Of a stretch of 20,608 bases of DNA, positions 6,703 to 14,232 are shown one piece after another. The stretch is from the NCBI GenBank assembly GCA_015663855.1, contig DQRJ01000150.1:1-20608 (forward strand), read 5' to 3'. Both the position numbers and the translations under genes were made by a program. The DNA comes from Flavobacteriales bacterium. Its GTDB lineage: Bacteria > Bacteroidota > Bacteroidia > Flavobacteriales_D > Sanyastnellaceae. Each line of letters opens with the position of its first letter. Positions within the stretch are counted from its first letter, which is position 1. Below the pieces are notes generated by a model. That model did no database searches. It saw only the letters and a list, made by a program, of their open reading frames with translations, and had not been told where the DNA came from.

Positions 6703-9526
6703 CGTTATCGAGGATCATATTGTCATCAGAGGTGCGCGAGAGCATAACCTTTGTGATATTGATGTAATTCTGCCTAGGAATAAACTTGTTGTTTTTACTG
6801 GCGTGAGTGGATCTGGAAAGTCTAGCTTGGCTTTCGACACACTTTATGCTGAGGGGTCGAGGAGGTATTTGGAAACACTTTCGACGTATGCTCGACAGTT
6901 TATAGGAGGGCTTAAAAGACCTGACGTAGAGAGGATTACAGGCCTTAGCCCCGTTATTTCTATCGAACAAAAAACGGTTACTAAAAACCCCCGTTCGACT
7001 GTGGGTACAGTAACCGAGGTTCATGATTTCCTTCGACTTCTTTACGCCCGTGCTTCCGATGCATATTCATTGGAGACCGGAGAGCCTATGGTTCGGTATA
7101 CTGACGAACAAATCGCAGATAGCATTGAGTCTCGGTTCGGGAATGCTAAGTTGCTTCTTCTCGCTCCGTTAGTTAGAGGTCGGAAAGGTCATTATAGAGA
7201 GCTTTTCGACCAGGTGCGTCGTAAGGGTTATGTTAGAGCGAGGGTCGATGGCGAAATCGTTGAACTCGATTCGGGGTTTAAAGTGGATCGATATAAGGTT
7301 CACGACATAGAACTTGTTATCGATAGGGTCATTGTAGGAGGGGATGGTGATAGACTAATGAAATCGGTGCGAACTGCTCTCACTTTAGGTAAAGGATCGA
7401 TGTCTGTGCTGGAACATGGGGTAATAAACCCTCGCCCAGTTCATTTCTCAAGAAATTTAATGTGTCCCACTACCGGTCTCGCATATCCAGACCCTGAACC
7501 GAATCTATTTTCATTCAACTCGCCTTACGGTGCCTGCCCTACTTGTAACGGATTAGGTCAAGTCGCAGAAGTAAATCGTGATCTCGTATTCCCTGACCCT
7601 AAGATTAGTGTACGGAAAGGCGGAATTGCTCCTTTAGGAGAACTGAAAAGCAATAAAACCTCAAACATCATTGAGGCCTTGCTTGCCTCTCACGGAATTA
7701 AACCCACTACAGCGATAGAGGATTTAAGTGAGGAGATAATAGGCCAAATCCTTTACGGAACGGATGAATTGATTAATGTCCCAAGTAGATTTGGCCCTAA
7801 AAATGAGGGCGTCAAATACGACGGAGTAATTGCGATAGTGGAGAAATCTGCTATGAGAGCCACCTCCGTTCCGCTCAAAAGATGGGCGCAACAGTTTATG
7901 CATAAGATTCCATGCTCCAATTGTTCCGGGACGAGGTTGAAGCCGATTAGCAGACAATTTCGAATTGGAGACAAGGACATTTCGCAACTCGGAGCTATGG
8001 ACTTCGGGACTTTACAAGATTGGTTTACGGGGATAGAGAAGTCGCTATCTAAAAGACAGCAAGTCATTGCAAAAGAGCCACTTAAGGAGATTCGCGCCAG
8101 GATAGGGTTTATGCTCGATGTGGGACTTGGCTACTTGAGCCTCGACCGTCCTGCAAAGTCTCTTTCTGGAGGAGAAGGCCAAAGAATTAGACTTGCAACC
8201 CAAATCGGTTCAAGTCTTACCGAAGTCCTATACATTTTAGACGAGCCTTCGATCGGGCTTCATTCACGTGACAACCACAGACTTATTTCATCTCTTCAAG
8301 CTCTACGCGATGCCGGAAATTCCGTGATTGTTGTAGAACATGACGAAGAAATGATGCTCGCGTCAGACCATCTAGTTGACATCGGACCAGGAGCTGGAGT
8401 TCACGGCGGGCGAATAGTAGCTCAAGGACCTCCATCAGAACACCTCAGCTCAAATTCTCTCACCGCTGCGTATTTACGAGGCGATAAGAAAATAGAAATC
8501 CCTAAAAAAAGACGAAAAGGAACAAGTAAAAAGCTAATCGTTTCTAACGCTACTGGCAACAATCTTAAAGGAGTAACTCTAACACTCCCTCTCGGACGAT
8601 TGATTTGCGTAACGGGCGTTTCTGGCAGCGGTAAAAGCTCCCTCATAAACAGCACCCTCTACCCCGCTCTTCAAAACCACTTGCATGAGCCCATCCGTAC
8701 CCCTTTACCCCACGACGAGATTAAAGGTCTCAAGCATCTTGACAAGGTAATCGCAATAGACCAAACCCCTATCGGAAGAACCCCCCGCTCTAATCCAGCT
8801 ACTTATACTGGGATTATGGACCACATCCGCAAGCTCTTTACTCTACTACCCGAAGCTAGGATTAGAGGGTATAAACCTGGTCGATTTTCGTTCAATGTTG
8901 TAGGAGGTCGATGCGAAGATTGTAAGGGAGCAGGAGTACGTACCGTAGAAATGAATTTCCTCCCTAACGTACACGTCCCATGCGACACCTGTTCAGGCCG
9001 TCGATTTAATCGCGAAACTCTCGAAGTTCGGTATAAAGGCAGGAGTATTTCTGACGTATTGGACATGACTGTTGACGAAGCTGCCGCCTTTTTCGATCCC
9101 TATCCGAAGATTAAAAGAATAGTCACCACATTGAAAGACGTAGGACTTGGATACATCTCGCTAGGGCAGCCCTCCACCACCCTTTCGGGCGGGGAAGCCC
9201 AACGTGTCAAGCTCGCCTCAGAACTTGCACGGGTCGGCACGGGAAACACCCTTTACATTCTCGACGAACCCACTACAGGACTTCACTTCTCCGACGTTGA
9301 AATGCTACTCGACGTACTGAACCGCATAGTCGACAAAGGCAACACCGTCATCGTGATCGAACACCATATGGACGTAATCAAAGTAGCCGATCACGTCATA
9401 GACCTCGGCCCCGAAGGAGGTAATGGTGGAGGTGAAATAATCGCTTCTGGAACTCCTGAACAAGTTGCCCTTGAAAAAAACAGTCACACAGGTCATTATC
9501 TAGCTAAGATTCTTAACTATGTTTGA
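6686..9526 (+). CDS. uvrA: Excinuclease ABC subunit A (UvrA)
   Basis: This 946-aa UvrA of standard length is the damage-sensing ATPase dimer of nucleotide excision repair, which loads UvrB. ABC module I has Walker A GVSGSGKSS (Lys45), signature 'SLSGGEGQRIRLA' and Walker B 'LYILDEPSIGLH'. Module II has Walker A GVSGSGKSS (Lys650), signature 'LSGGEAQRVKLA' and 'LYILDEPTTGLH'. The ABC-II zinc module is intact (Cys743, Cys746, Cys766, Cys769). The ABC-I zinc module keeps Cys260, Cys284 and Cys287, but Thr263 stands where the second Cys is in E. coli UvrA. The start ATG overlaps the end of nhaC by 17 nt. The coding strand is G-rich in the first half and C-rich in the second, an odd internal switch. 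The neighbouring LOG gene starts 3 nt after the stop. Confidence 0.97.
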   Translation: MTPDSDVIEDHIVIRGAREHNLCDIDVILPRNKLVVFTGVSGSGKSSLAFDTLYAEGSRRYLETLSTYARQFIGGLKRPDVERITGLSPVISIEQKTVTKNPRSTVGTVTEVHDFLRLLYARASDAYSLETGEPMVRYTDEQIADSIESRFGNAKLLLLAPLVRGRKGHYRELFDQVRRKGYVRARVDGEIVELDSGFKVDRYKVHDIELVIDRVIVGGDGDRLMKSVRTALTLGKGSMSVLEHGVINPRPVHFSRNLMCPTTGLAYPDPEPNLFSFNSPYGACPTCNGLGQVAEVNRDLVFPDPKISVRKGGIAPLGELKSNKTSNIIEALLASHGIKPTTAIEDLSEEIIGQILYGTDELINVPSRFGPKNEGVKYDGVIAIVEKSAMRATSVPLKRWAQQFMHKIPCSNCSGTRLKPISRQFRIGDKDISQLGAMDFGTLQDWFTGIEKSLSKRQQVIAKEPLKEIRARIGFMLDVGLGYLSLDRPAKSLSGGEGQRIRLATQIGSSLTEVLYILDEPSIGLHSRDNHRLISSLQALRDAGNSVIVVEHDEEMMLASDHLVDIGPGAGVHGGRIVAQGPPSEHLSSNSLTAAYLRGDKKIEIPKKRRKGTSKKLIVSNATGNNLKGVTLTLPLGRLICVTGVSGSGKSSLINSTLYPALQNHLHEPIRTPLPHDEIKGLKHLDKVIAIDQTPIGRTPRSNPATYTGIMDHIRKLFTLLPEARIRGYKPGRFSFNVVGGRCEDCKGAGVRTVEMNFLPNVHVPCDTCSGRRFNRETLEVRYKGRSISDVLDMTVDEAAAFFDPYPKIKRIVTTLKDVGLGYISLGQPSTTLSGGEAQRVKLASELARVGTGNTLYILDEPTTGLHFSDVEMLLDVLNRIVDKGNTVIVIEHHMDVIKVADHVIDLGPEGGNGGGEIIASGTPEQVALEKNSHTGHYLAKILNYV

Positions 9527-9529
9527 TAC

Positions 9530-10219
9530 ATGGCTAAACCATTAAAACATCGCACTTGGACCGAAATCATGTCGAAAGACAGTTGGTCTATTTTTAAAAT
9601 CATGAGTGAATTTGTTGAAGGCTACGAAGCCCTTCAACGAATCGGACCATGTGTATCAATATACGGGTCTGCCAGAACAGGCCCCGACACCCAAGTTTAT
9701 AAAGATGCACAAAGAGTAGCTTACTTACTTGTAGAAGCCGGCTACGGAGTAATCACCGGAGGAGGACCTGGAGTTATGGAGGCCGGAAATAGAGGAGCTT
9801 TCGAGGCGGGAGGACCATCAGTAGGTCTTAACATACAACTTCCTTTCGAGCAACACGACAACCCTTACATCGATAGGGACAAGAGCATAGATTTTGATTA
9901 TTTCTTCGTCCGCAAGGTGATGTTCGTGAAGTACAGCCAAGCTTTCGTAGTAATGCCTGGCGGGTTCGGAACTCTAGACGAGCTTTTCGAAGCTCTCACT
10001 CTAGTCCAAACAGGCAAACTCAAACACCGCCCCATCATCCTCTACGGATCTCAGTTCTGGGGAGGTCTAATTGATTGGTTCCGGGAAACTATGCTGAAAG
10101 AGTACAAAACCATTTCTGAGCAAGATCCAGACCTACTCTACGTTGTGGACAGTCCCGAAGAAGCAGTGAAAGTAATTACCGATTACCATTCAAAATCGGA
10201 ACTCAAGCCAAATTTCTAA
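9530..10219 (+). CDS. LOG family protein (TIGR00730), nucleotide 5'-monophosphate phosphoribohydrolase
   Basis: This 229-aa Rossmann-fold protein carries both LOG signatures: 'GGGPGVMEAGNRGAFEAGG' (Gly77-Glu84 region) and 'PGGFGTLDELFEA' (Pro143-Glu151), the active-site PGGxGTxxE motif once mislabelled lysine decarboxylase. Characterised relatives hydrolyse (cytokinin) riboside 5'-monophosphates to base plus ribose 5-phosphate; bacterial members act on AMP or other purine and pyrimidine nucleotides. It is cytosolic, with no signal peptide. The N-terminal ~35 residues are typical of the longer bacterial subgroup. It follows uvrA by 3 nt, implying co-transcription, and the link to DNA repair or nucleotide salvage is only positional. 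Confidence 0.9.
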   Translation: MAKPLKHRTWTEIMSKDSWSIFKIMSEFVEGYEALQRIGPCVSIYGSARTGPDTQVYKDAQRVAYLLVEAGYGVITGGGPGVMEAGNRGAFEAGGPSVGLNIQLPFEQHDNPYIDRDKSIDFDYFFVRKVMFVKYSQAFVVMPGGFGTLDELFEALTLVQTGKLKHRPIILYGSQFWGGLIDWFRETMLKEYKTISEQDPDLLYVVDSPEEAVKVITDYHSKSELKPNF

Positions 10220-10236
10220 TACTTAACCATTTTAAA

Positions 10237-11253
10237 ATGAAGAAACCATTACTAGCCGTCTTCATGATTGCATTAACCTCAATTGTAGGGTTCGCACAGC
10301 AAGACACTCTCCTCCCCTACACTGCTGAAACGCTAACGATACCGTATGAAGCGCTAACGGAATGGTCGCCTTTAAACATTGACGAGATGTGGGATGTGCC
10401 GATTGTCACTTTGAATCTGCAATTTGACTTTCCGTGCTTTGGAGACACTGCAGATATCGTAAGATTAACCGACATAGGTGGGGGAATCGAACTATACGTT
10501 AGTGACAACTTCCATCTCCTAAGCGCCACAACTTGCAACTTAAATGATATTTTAAATGTCGCTGACTCGACAATTACGGAGGGGTCTACTCATAGATATG
10601 TGACAATTGGGGAATCGCCTAACCGTATTTTTAAATTGGAATTCAATAATGTGGGATTCGATTATGAGATGAATATGACTCAGGCGGCGGCATCAAGAGC
10701 GAACTTTCAGGTTTGGCTTTATGAAAACGGGATGATAGAGTACCACTTCGGTCCTAATACAGTCAGCGACATATCAGCAATTGACTACTGGCCTAAACAA
10801 ACGGCTGGGATTTCTAGCTATTGGGATTTCTTTGACTATACAGGGTGCTTTATGTGGGCAAGCGGTAATGCGGAAGACCCGGAATACCCACTATTCTACG
10901 AGGTGGAGTATGACTCTTTGAATATCAGTCCCGCCTTTGACGGTTTAGACGCGTGGCCTTCGGACGGACGGGTTTATAGGTACAATTATATTTATTCTCC
11001 TGTTATCGGAGTAGATGAAGTTATCGAAAACGCTTTGACCTTAAGCGCATTCCCTAACCCTACACATAGTTCTTTCTCTATTCATGGGGCACCAAACAAA
11101 GAGGAGTGGGTGTCTATTTTTGATGGTACAGGAAGGTTAGTACATGCCGAAAAGTTTACTGGTGAAATAACTATTGATGCCGCTAACTGGGCTGTGGGCA
11201 CTTATACTATCACGTCACCAAGATATCGATCTTCTAAAGTCGTAATTAACTAA
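10237..11253 (+). CDS. Secreted protein with type IX secretion (Por) C-terminal sorting domain
   Basis: This 338-aa exported protein has a Sec signal peptide (MKKPLLAVFMIALTSIVGFA, cut near residues 20-21). The C-terminal ~75 residues form a type A T9SS sorting domain: 'LTLSAFPNPTHSSFSIHG' with the characteristic PNP, then beta strands with 'GRLVHAEKFTGE', 'AVGTYTI' and a terminal 'SSKVVIN'. The central ~240 residues have no family I recognise. They are rich in aromatic residues and Asp, with phrases like 'RIFKLEFNNVGFDYE' and 'FQVWLYENGMIEYHFGPNTV' that resemble the lectin/jelly-roll-like cores of other Bacteroidota cargo. It would be moved across the outer membrane by T9SS, then released or attached to A-LPS. 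It starts 17 nt after the LOG gene and is the last gene before a terminator. Confidence 0.85.
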   Translation: MKKPLLAVFMIALTSIVGFAQQDTLLPYTAETLTIPYEALTEWSPLNIDEMWDVPIVTLNLQFDFPCFGDTADIVRLTDIGGGIELYVSDNFHLLSATTCNLNDILNVADSTITEGSTHRYVTIGESPNRIFKLEFNNVGFDYEMNMTQAAASRANFQVWLYENGMIEYHFGPNTVSDISAIDYWPKQTAGISSYWDFFDYTGCFMWASGNAEDPEYPLFYEVEYDSLNISPAFDGLDAWPSDGRVYRYNYIYSPVIGVDEVIENALTLSAFPNPTHSSFSIHGAPNKEEWVSIFDGTGRLVHAEKFTGEITIDAANWAVGTYTITSPRYRSSKVVIN

Positions 11254-11295
11254 TTAGTGACATTCTGACTGATAAAAGTCATTTAAATATAGAAA

Positions 11296-11332
11296 CCTGC
11301 CCCTTGCTGTGTCATGGTGGCAGTTTTTTTTT
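11296..11332 (+). terminator. Rho-independent terminator closing the nusB-to-T9SS-cargo run
   Basis: CTGCC (11297-11301) pairs with GGCAG (11319-11323). Two inner C-G pairs across a bulged T and flanking A-T pairs extend the stem. An uninterrupted run of nine T follows (11324-11332). It lies 43 nt after the stop of the cargo gene and before htpG, so it separates the two transcripts. The T tract is only on the right, so it acts on plus-strand transcription. Confidence 0.75.
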
Positions 11333-11393
11333 GGTCTAAAGCAATGGCATAAGACTTGCTATGAAGATATTCATAACACAGAAAATTAACAAA

Positions 11394-13325
11394 ATGGCTA
11401 CTACAAAAGCATCTAAAACGAAAAAAGGAAGCATTAATGTAACTACGGAAAATATTTTTCCAATCATTAAAAAGTTTCTTTACAGCGATCACGAAATTTT
11501 CCTCAGAGAACTTGTTTCAAATGCGGTTGATGCAACTCAGAAGCGTAAGACTATCTCTAAAGCTGGAGATATTGTCAAGTTTAAGAACGACAATCCGCAA
11601 GTGATCGTGAAACTGGATAAAGAAGCGAAGACCATTACTATATCTGACAGTGGAATAGGAATGACTGCCGACGAAATAGACAAGTACATTAACCAAATCG
11701 CTTTTTCTGGAGCCTCTGAATTTCTTGACAAATACAAGGATGATGATGCGAAGCAGGCGATAATCGGTCACTTCGGTTTAGGGTTCTACTCTTCTTTCAT
11801 GGTGGCTGAAAGAGTTGACATCTTCTCTTTAAGTGCGACAAAAGGCGCAAAAGCAGTGAAATGGACTTGCGACGGATCTCCTGACTACACAATCGAGTCA
11901 ACTGACAAAAAAGAAGTAGGTACTGAAATCGTACTTCACATTGCTGAGGACTCAGTTGAATTCCTTGAAGACGATAAAATTGGTGGAATACTGAACAAAT
12001 ACTGCAAGTTTATGCCTGTAGATATAGTGTTCGGAAAACGTTCTATTCAAGAAGAAGACCCGAAAGGCGAAAAAGACGATGAAGGAAACGTAAAGCAGGT
12101 AAGTAAAGAGATAGATAATATCCTTAACAACACTTCTCCTGCTTGGATGAAAAAGCCAGCAGACTTAAACGAGGAAGAGTACACAAGTTTCTACCGTGAA
12201 CTCTACCCTATGAATATGGAGGATCCACTCTTCAATATTCACCTAAATGTAGATTTCCCGTTCAATCTGACAGGTATTTTGTACTTCCCTCCACTTAAAA
12301 AGCAGATGGATCTACAGAAGAACAAAATCCACCTTTATTCAAACCAAGTCTTTATTACAGACAACGTTGAGAATATAGTTCCTGATTTCTTGACTATGCT
12401 TCATGGAGTAATTGATTCTCCAGATATTCCATTGAACGTGAGTCGTTCGTACTTACAGGAGGACGCAAATGTCAAGAAGATCTCTGGCTACATCTCGAAA
12501 AAAGTTGCGGATAAGCTCGCTAATATGTTCAAGACGGATAGACCATCTTTCGAGAGCCAGTGGGATGACTTGAGAATTTTCGTTGAGTACGGAATCTTAA
12601 CTGATGAGAAATTTGCTGAGCGTTCTAAGAAATTCTACCTATACAAGGATACTGACGGGAATTGTATGACTCATGAAGAGTTAATCGAAGCTGTAGGTGA
12701 AAACCAAAAGGATAAAAGCGGTAAAATAATCTTCCCTTACACATCTGATGTTTCAACCCAGCACTCGTTTGTTAAGGATGCAACTGACAGAGGTTATAAG
12801 GTTCTGACTATGGAAGGTCCGTTAGCTGCTCATATTGTTGGCAAATTAGAACAAACCCATACCGACGTACAATTCAAGCGTGTAGATTCAGATATCATCG
12901 AGAAACTTATCGAAAAGGAAGATGAAGATTCAACAAGCGCATTAGACGAAGCTGCTCAGGAAAAACTTACTCCTATCATACAGGGGGCGTTCCCAGAAAA
13001 AGGGTACGACTTAAAGTTCGCTGCCATGTCACCTACTTCTGCTCCATTCGTGATTACACGTAGTGAGTGGATGCGTAGAATGAAAGAGCAACAGGCTGTC
13101 GGAGGAGGTGGATTCCAAATGTTTGGTGAAATGCCAGAAAAGTTTGATGTAACTATTAATTCCAACCACCCACTCGCAGCTCAACTTTTAGAAGAGAAAG
13201 ACGAAGAAAAAAGAACTGCTACAGTGAAAGACGCAGCTGATTTAGCTCGACTATCACAAGGAATTCTTGAAGGAAAGGAGCTTGCCGACTTTATAGCGCG
13301 CGGATTTAAGAACTTGCAGTCATAA
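11394..13325 (+). CDS. htpG: Molecular chaperone HtpG (Hsp90)
   Basis: This 643-aa bacterial Hsp90 is the expected size for Bacteroidota. I chose the ATG at 11394 (MATTKASKTKKGSINVTTEN). An in-frame ATG 33 nt earlier would add an unconserved MKIFITQKINK. The GHKL ATPase domain has 'FLRELVSNAVDAT', 'ISDSGIGMTADEI' and 'GHFGLGFYSSFMVAE', holding the ATP-lid glycines. An acidic/charged linker follows (about 230-245), then the middle domain ('MNMEDPLFNIHLNVDFPFNLTGILYFP', 'SPDIPLNVSRSYLQ') and a C-terminal dimerisation region with 'GGGGFQMFGEMPEKFDVTIN'. It refolds or stabilises client proteins under stress in the cytosol. The 140-nt gap upstream holds the preceding terminator; no convincing promoter box was found there. 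Confidence 0.96.
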   Translation: MATTKASKTKKGSINVTTENIFPIIKKFLYSDHEIFLRELVSNAVDATQKRKTISKAGDIVKFKNDNPQVIVKLDKEAKTITISDSGIGMTADEIDKYINQIAFSGASEFLDKYKDDDAKQAIIGHFGLGFYSSFMVAERVDIFSLSATKGAKAVKWTCDGSPDYTIESTDKKEVGTEIVLHIAEDSVEFLEDDKIGGILNKYCKFMPVDIVFGKRSIQEEDPKGEKDDEGNVKQVSKEIDNILNNTSPAWMKKPADLNEEEYTSFYRELYPMNMEDPLFNIHLNVDFPFNLTGILYFPPLKKQMDLQKNKIHLYSNQVFITDNVENIVPDFLTMLHGVIDSPDIPLNVSRSYLQEDANVKKISGYISKKVADKLANMFKTDRPSFESQWDDLRIFVEYGILTDEKFAERSKKFYLYKDTDGNCMTHEELIEAVGENQKDKSGKIIFPYTSDVSTQHSFVKDATDRGYKVLTMEGPLAAHIVGKLEQTHTDVQFKRVDSDIIEKLIEKEDEDSTSALDEAAQEKLTPIIQGAFPEKGYDLKFAAMSPTSAPFVITRSEWMRRMKEQQAVGGGGFQMFGEMPEKFDVTINSNHPLAAQLLEEKDEEKRTATVKDAADLARLSQGILEGKELADFIARGFKNLQS

Positions 13326-13402
13326 AACTGAGGCAATTCAGAAAATAAATTCTCTCTTGGAACTGACGCTAACATCGAGAACGCGGGTTTAGTGAAGGCA
13401 GG

Positions 13403-13432
13403 TTGCAGGCGGTAGTTATTAATAACACTTTG
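13403..13432 (+). promoter_or_regulatory. weak promoter candidate for the TerB-DnaJ gene
   Basis: TTG (13403-13405), a 19-nt spacer and ACACTTTG (13425-13432) fit the spacing of a Bacteroidota promoter, but the -7 box lacks the leading TA. It lies in the 121-nt gap after htpG. The leader would be about 10 nt. This is a tentative call. Confidence 0.25.
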
Positions 13433-13446
13433 TAAACGAGTTAATT

Positions 13447-14181
13447 ATGGCCGGATTTGGAAAATGGGTAGGCGGAGCGATTGGCTGGGCTTTAGGAGGC
13501 CCTATCGGAGGAATTCTCGGCTATCAGGTGGGGAAACTCTTCAGCTCTGGGGACCAAATCTCTCAAGGGAGAGCAAGAGGATTTCAAAGTCGCACTACGA
13601 GATCGGGTGATTTCGCTATGGCACTAGTCGTTTTGAGCGCTGCCGTAATGCAAGCTGACGGGAAGGTTCTCAAATCAGAACTTGACTTTGTAAAGAACTT
13701 TCTCAAACTAAATTTCGGAAGCGCTCAAGCAGATCAGCTTCTCCTGTTATTGAGAGAGGCGCTTAAACAGCAAGTCGATGTAAGGGGGGTAGCATCCCAG
13801 ATCCGTTTCAACATGGATCATCCGAAACGACTCCTACTTCTACAATATTTATACGGGATTTCGAAATCTGACGGGCACGTAGATAAATCAGAAATCGATC
13901 TAATACGAACGATAGCTAGCCATCTAGGAATAAGCTTAAAAGACATCGAGAGTATCGAGGAGCCTTTCCATTCGGGATCATTAAACCCATACAAAGTCCT
14001 TGAAATCACTGACAAATCGACTGACTCTGAAGTAAAGAAGGCATACAGGCGACTCGCAATCAAGTTCCACCCTGATAAGATTGGGGATTTGGGAGAAGGA
14101 CCACGCCAAAAAGCTAAAGAACGTTTTTTACAAGTACAAGAGGCGTACGAGCAGATAAAGAAGTCTCGAGGATTTAAATGA
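13447..14181 (+). CDS. TerB-like + DnaJ domain protein (DjlA-like co-chaperone)
   Basis: This 244-aa protein has three parts. A glycine-rich hydrophobic N-terminus (GGAIGWALGGPIGGILGYQVG, residues about 9-30) could insert in or lie against the membrane. A TerB-like helical domain (about 52-165) carries two acidic D-G-x(4)-E motifs (ADGKVLKSE and SDGHVDKSE) typical of metal-binding TerB. A C-terminal J domain (about 180-240) has the HPD motif intact at His208-Pro209-Asp210, so it should stimulate DnaK ATPase. The order matches DjlA-type proteins, a membrane-associated DnaJ class. It stands downstream of htpG, which makes a stress/folding role plausible, but about 120 nt separate them and it may have its own promoter. 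Confidence 0.87.
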   Translation: MAGFGKWVGGAIGWALGGPIGGILGYQVGKLFSSGDQISQGRARGFQSRTTRSGDFAMALVVLSAAVMQADGKVLKSELDFVKNFLKLNFGSAQADQLLLLLREALKQQVDVRGVASQIRFNMDHPKRLLLLQYLYGISKSDGHVDKSEIDLIRTIASHLGISLKDIESIEEPFHSGSLNPYKVLEITDKSTDSEVKKAYRRLAIKFHPDKIGDLGEGPRQKAKERFLQVQEAYEQIKKSRGFK

Positions 14182-14188
14182 GTTAAGT

Positions 14189-14205
14189 ATATAGAAAGAC
14201 TATAT
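14189..14205. repeat. 6-bp inverted repeat upstream of the metalloprotease
   Basis: ATATAG (14189-14194), the 5-nt loop AAAGA and CTATAT (14200-14205) form a perfect short inverted repeat. It covers the place where a -33 element would lie relative to the -7 box at 14216-14223. It could be an operator half-site pair or a weak hairpin; at A/T-rich composition a chance occurrence is possible. Confidence 0.3.
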
Positions 14206-14215
14206 TCGTAGTTCA

Positions 14216-14223
14216 TACTTTTG
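14216..14223 (+). promoter_or_regulatory. -7 box (TACTTTTG) of the metalloprotease gene
   Basis: TACTTTTG is a perfect TAnnTTTG and is identical to the box of the DUF4249 gene. No TTG is present 19-21 nt upstream; an inverted repeat occupies that place, so activation by a regulator is conceivable. The predicted transcription start is about 14228, 5 nt before the ATG at 14233. Confidence 0.45.
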
Positions 14224-14232
14224 GAACTTACT

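Noticed and set aside
9530..10219. Annotation of the LOG-family gene as lysine decarboxylase
   Set aside because: The PGGxGTxxE motif is diagnostic of LOG-type phosphoribohydrolases; the old lysine decarboxylase label was an error that spread by homology.
11334..11393. A promoter for htpG between the terminator and the start codon
   Set aside because: TAAGACTTG near 11350 has the wrong internal spacing, and no TTG/TAnnTTTG pair at 19-21 nt could be found; left uncalled.
13328..13341. A hairpin CTGA-GGCAAT-TCAG just after the htpG stop, considered as a terminator
   Set aside because: The stem is only 4 bp and is followed by A-rich, not T-rich, sequence, so it is too weak to call.
14221..14232. 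TTG start codon 12 nt upstream of the metalloprotease ATG
   Set aside because: The TTG is part of the TACTTTTG promoter box and would lie upstream of the predicted transcription start; the ATG gives a normal signal peptide.
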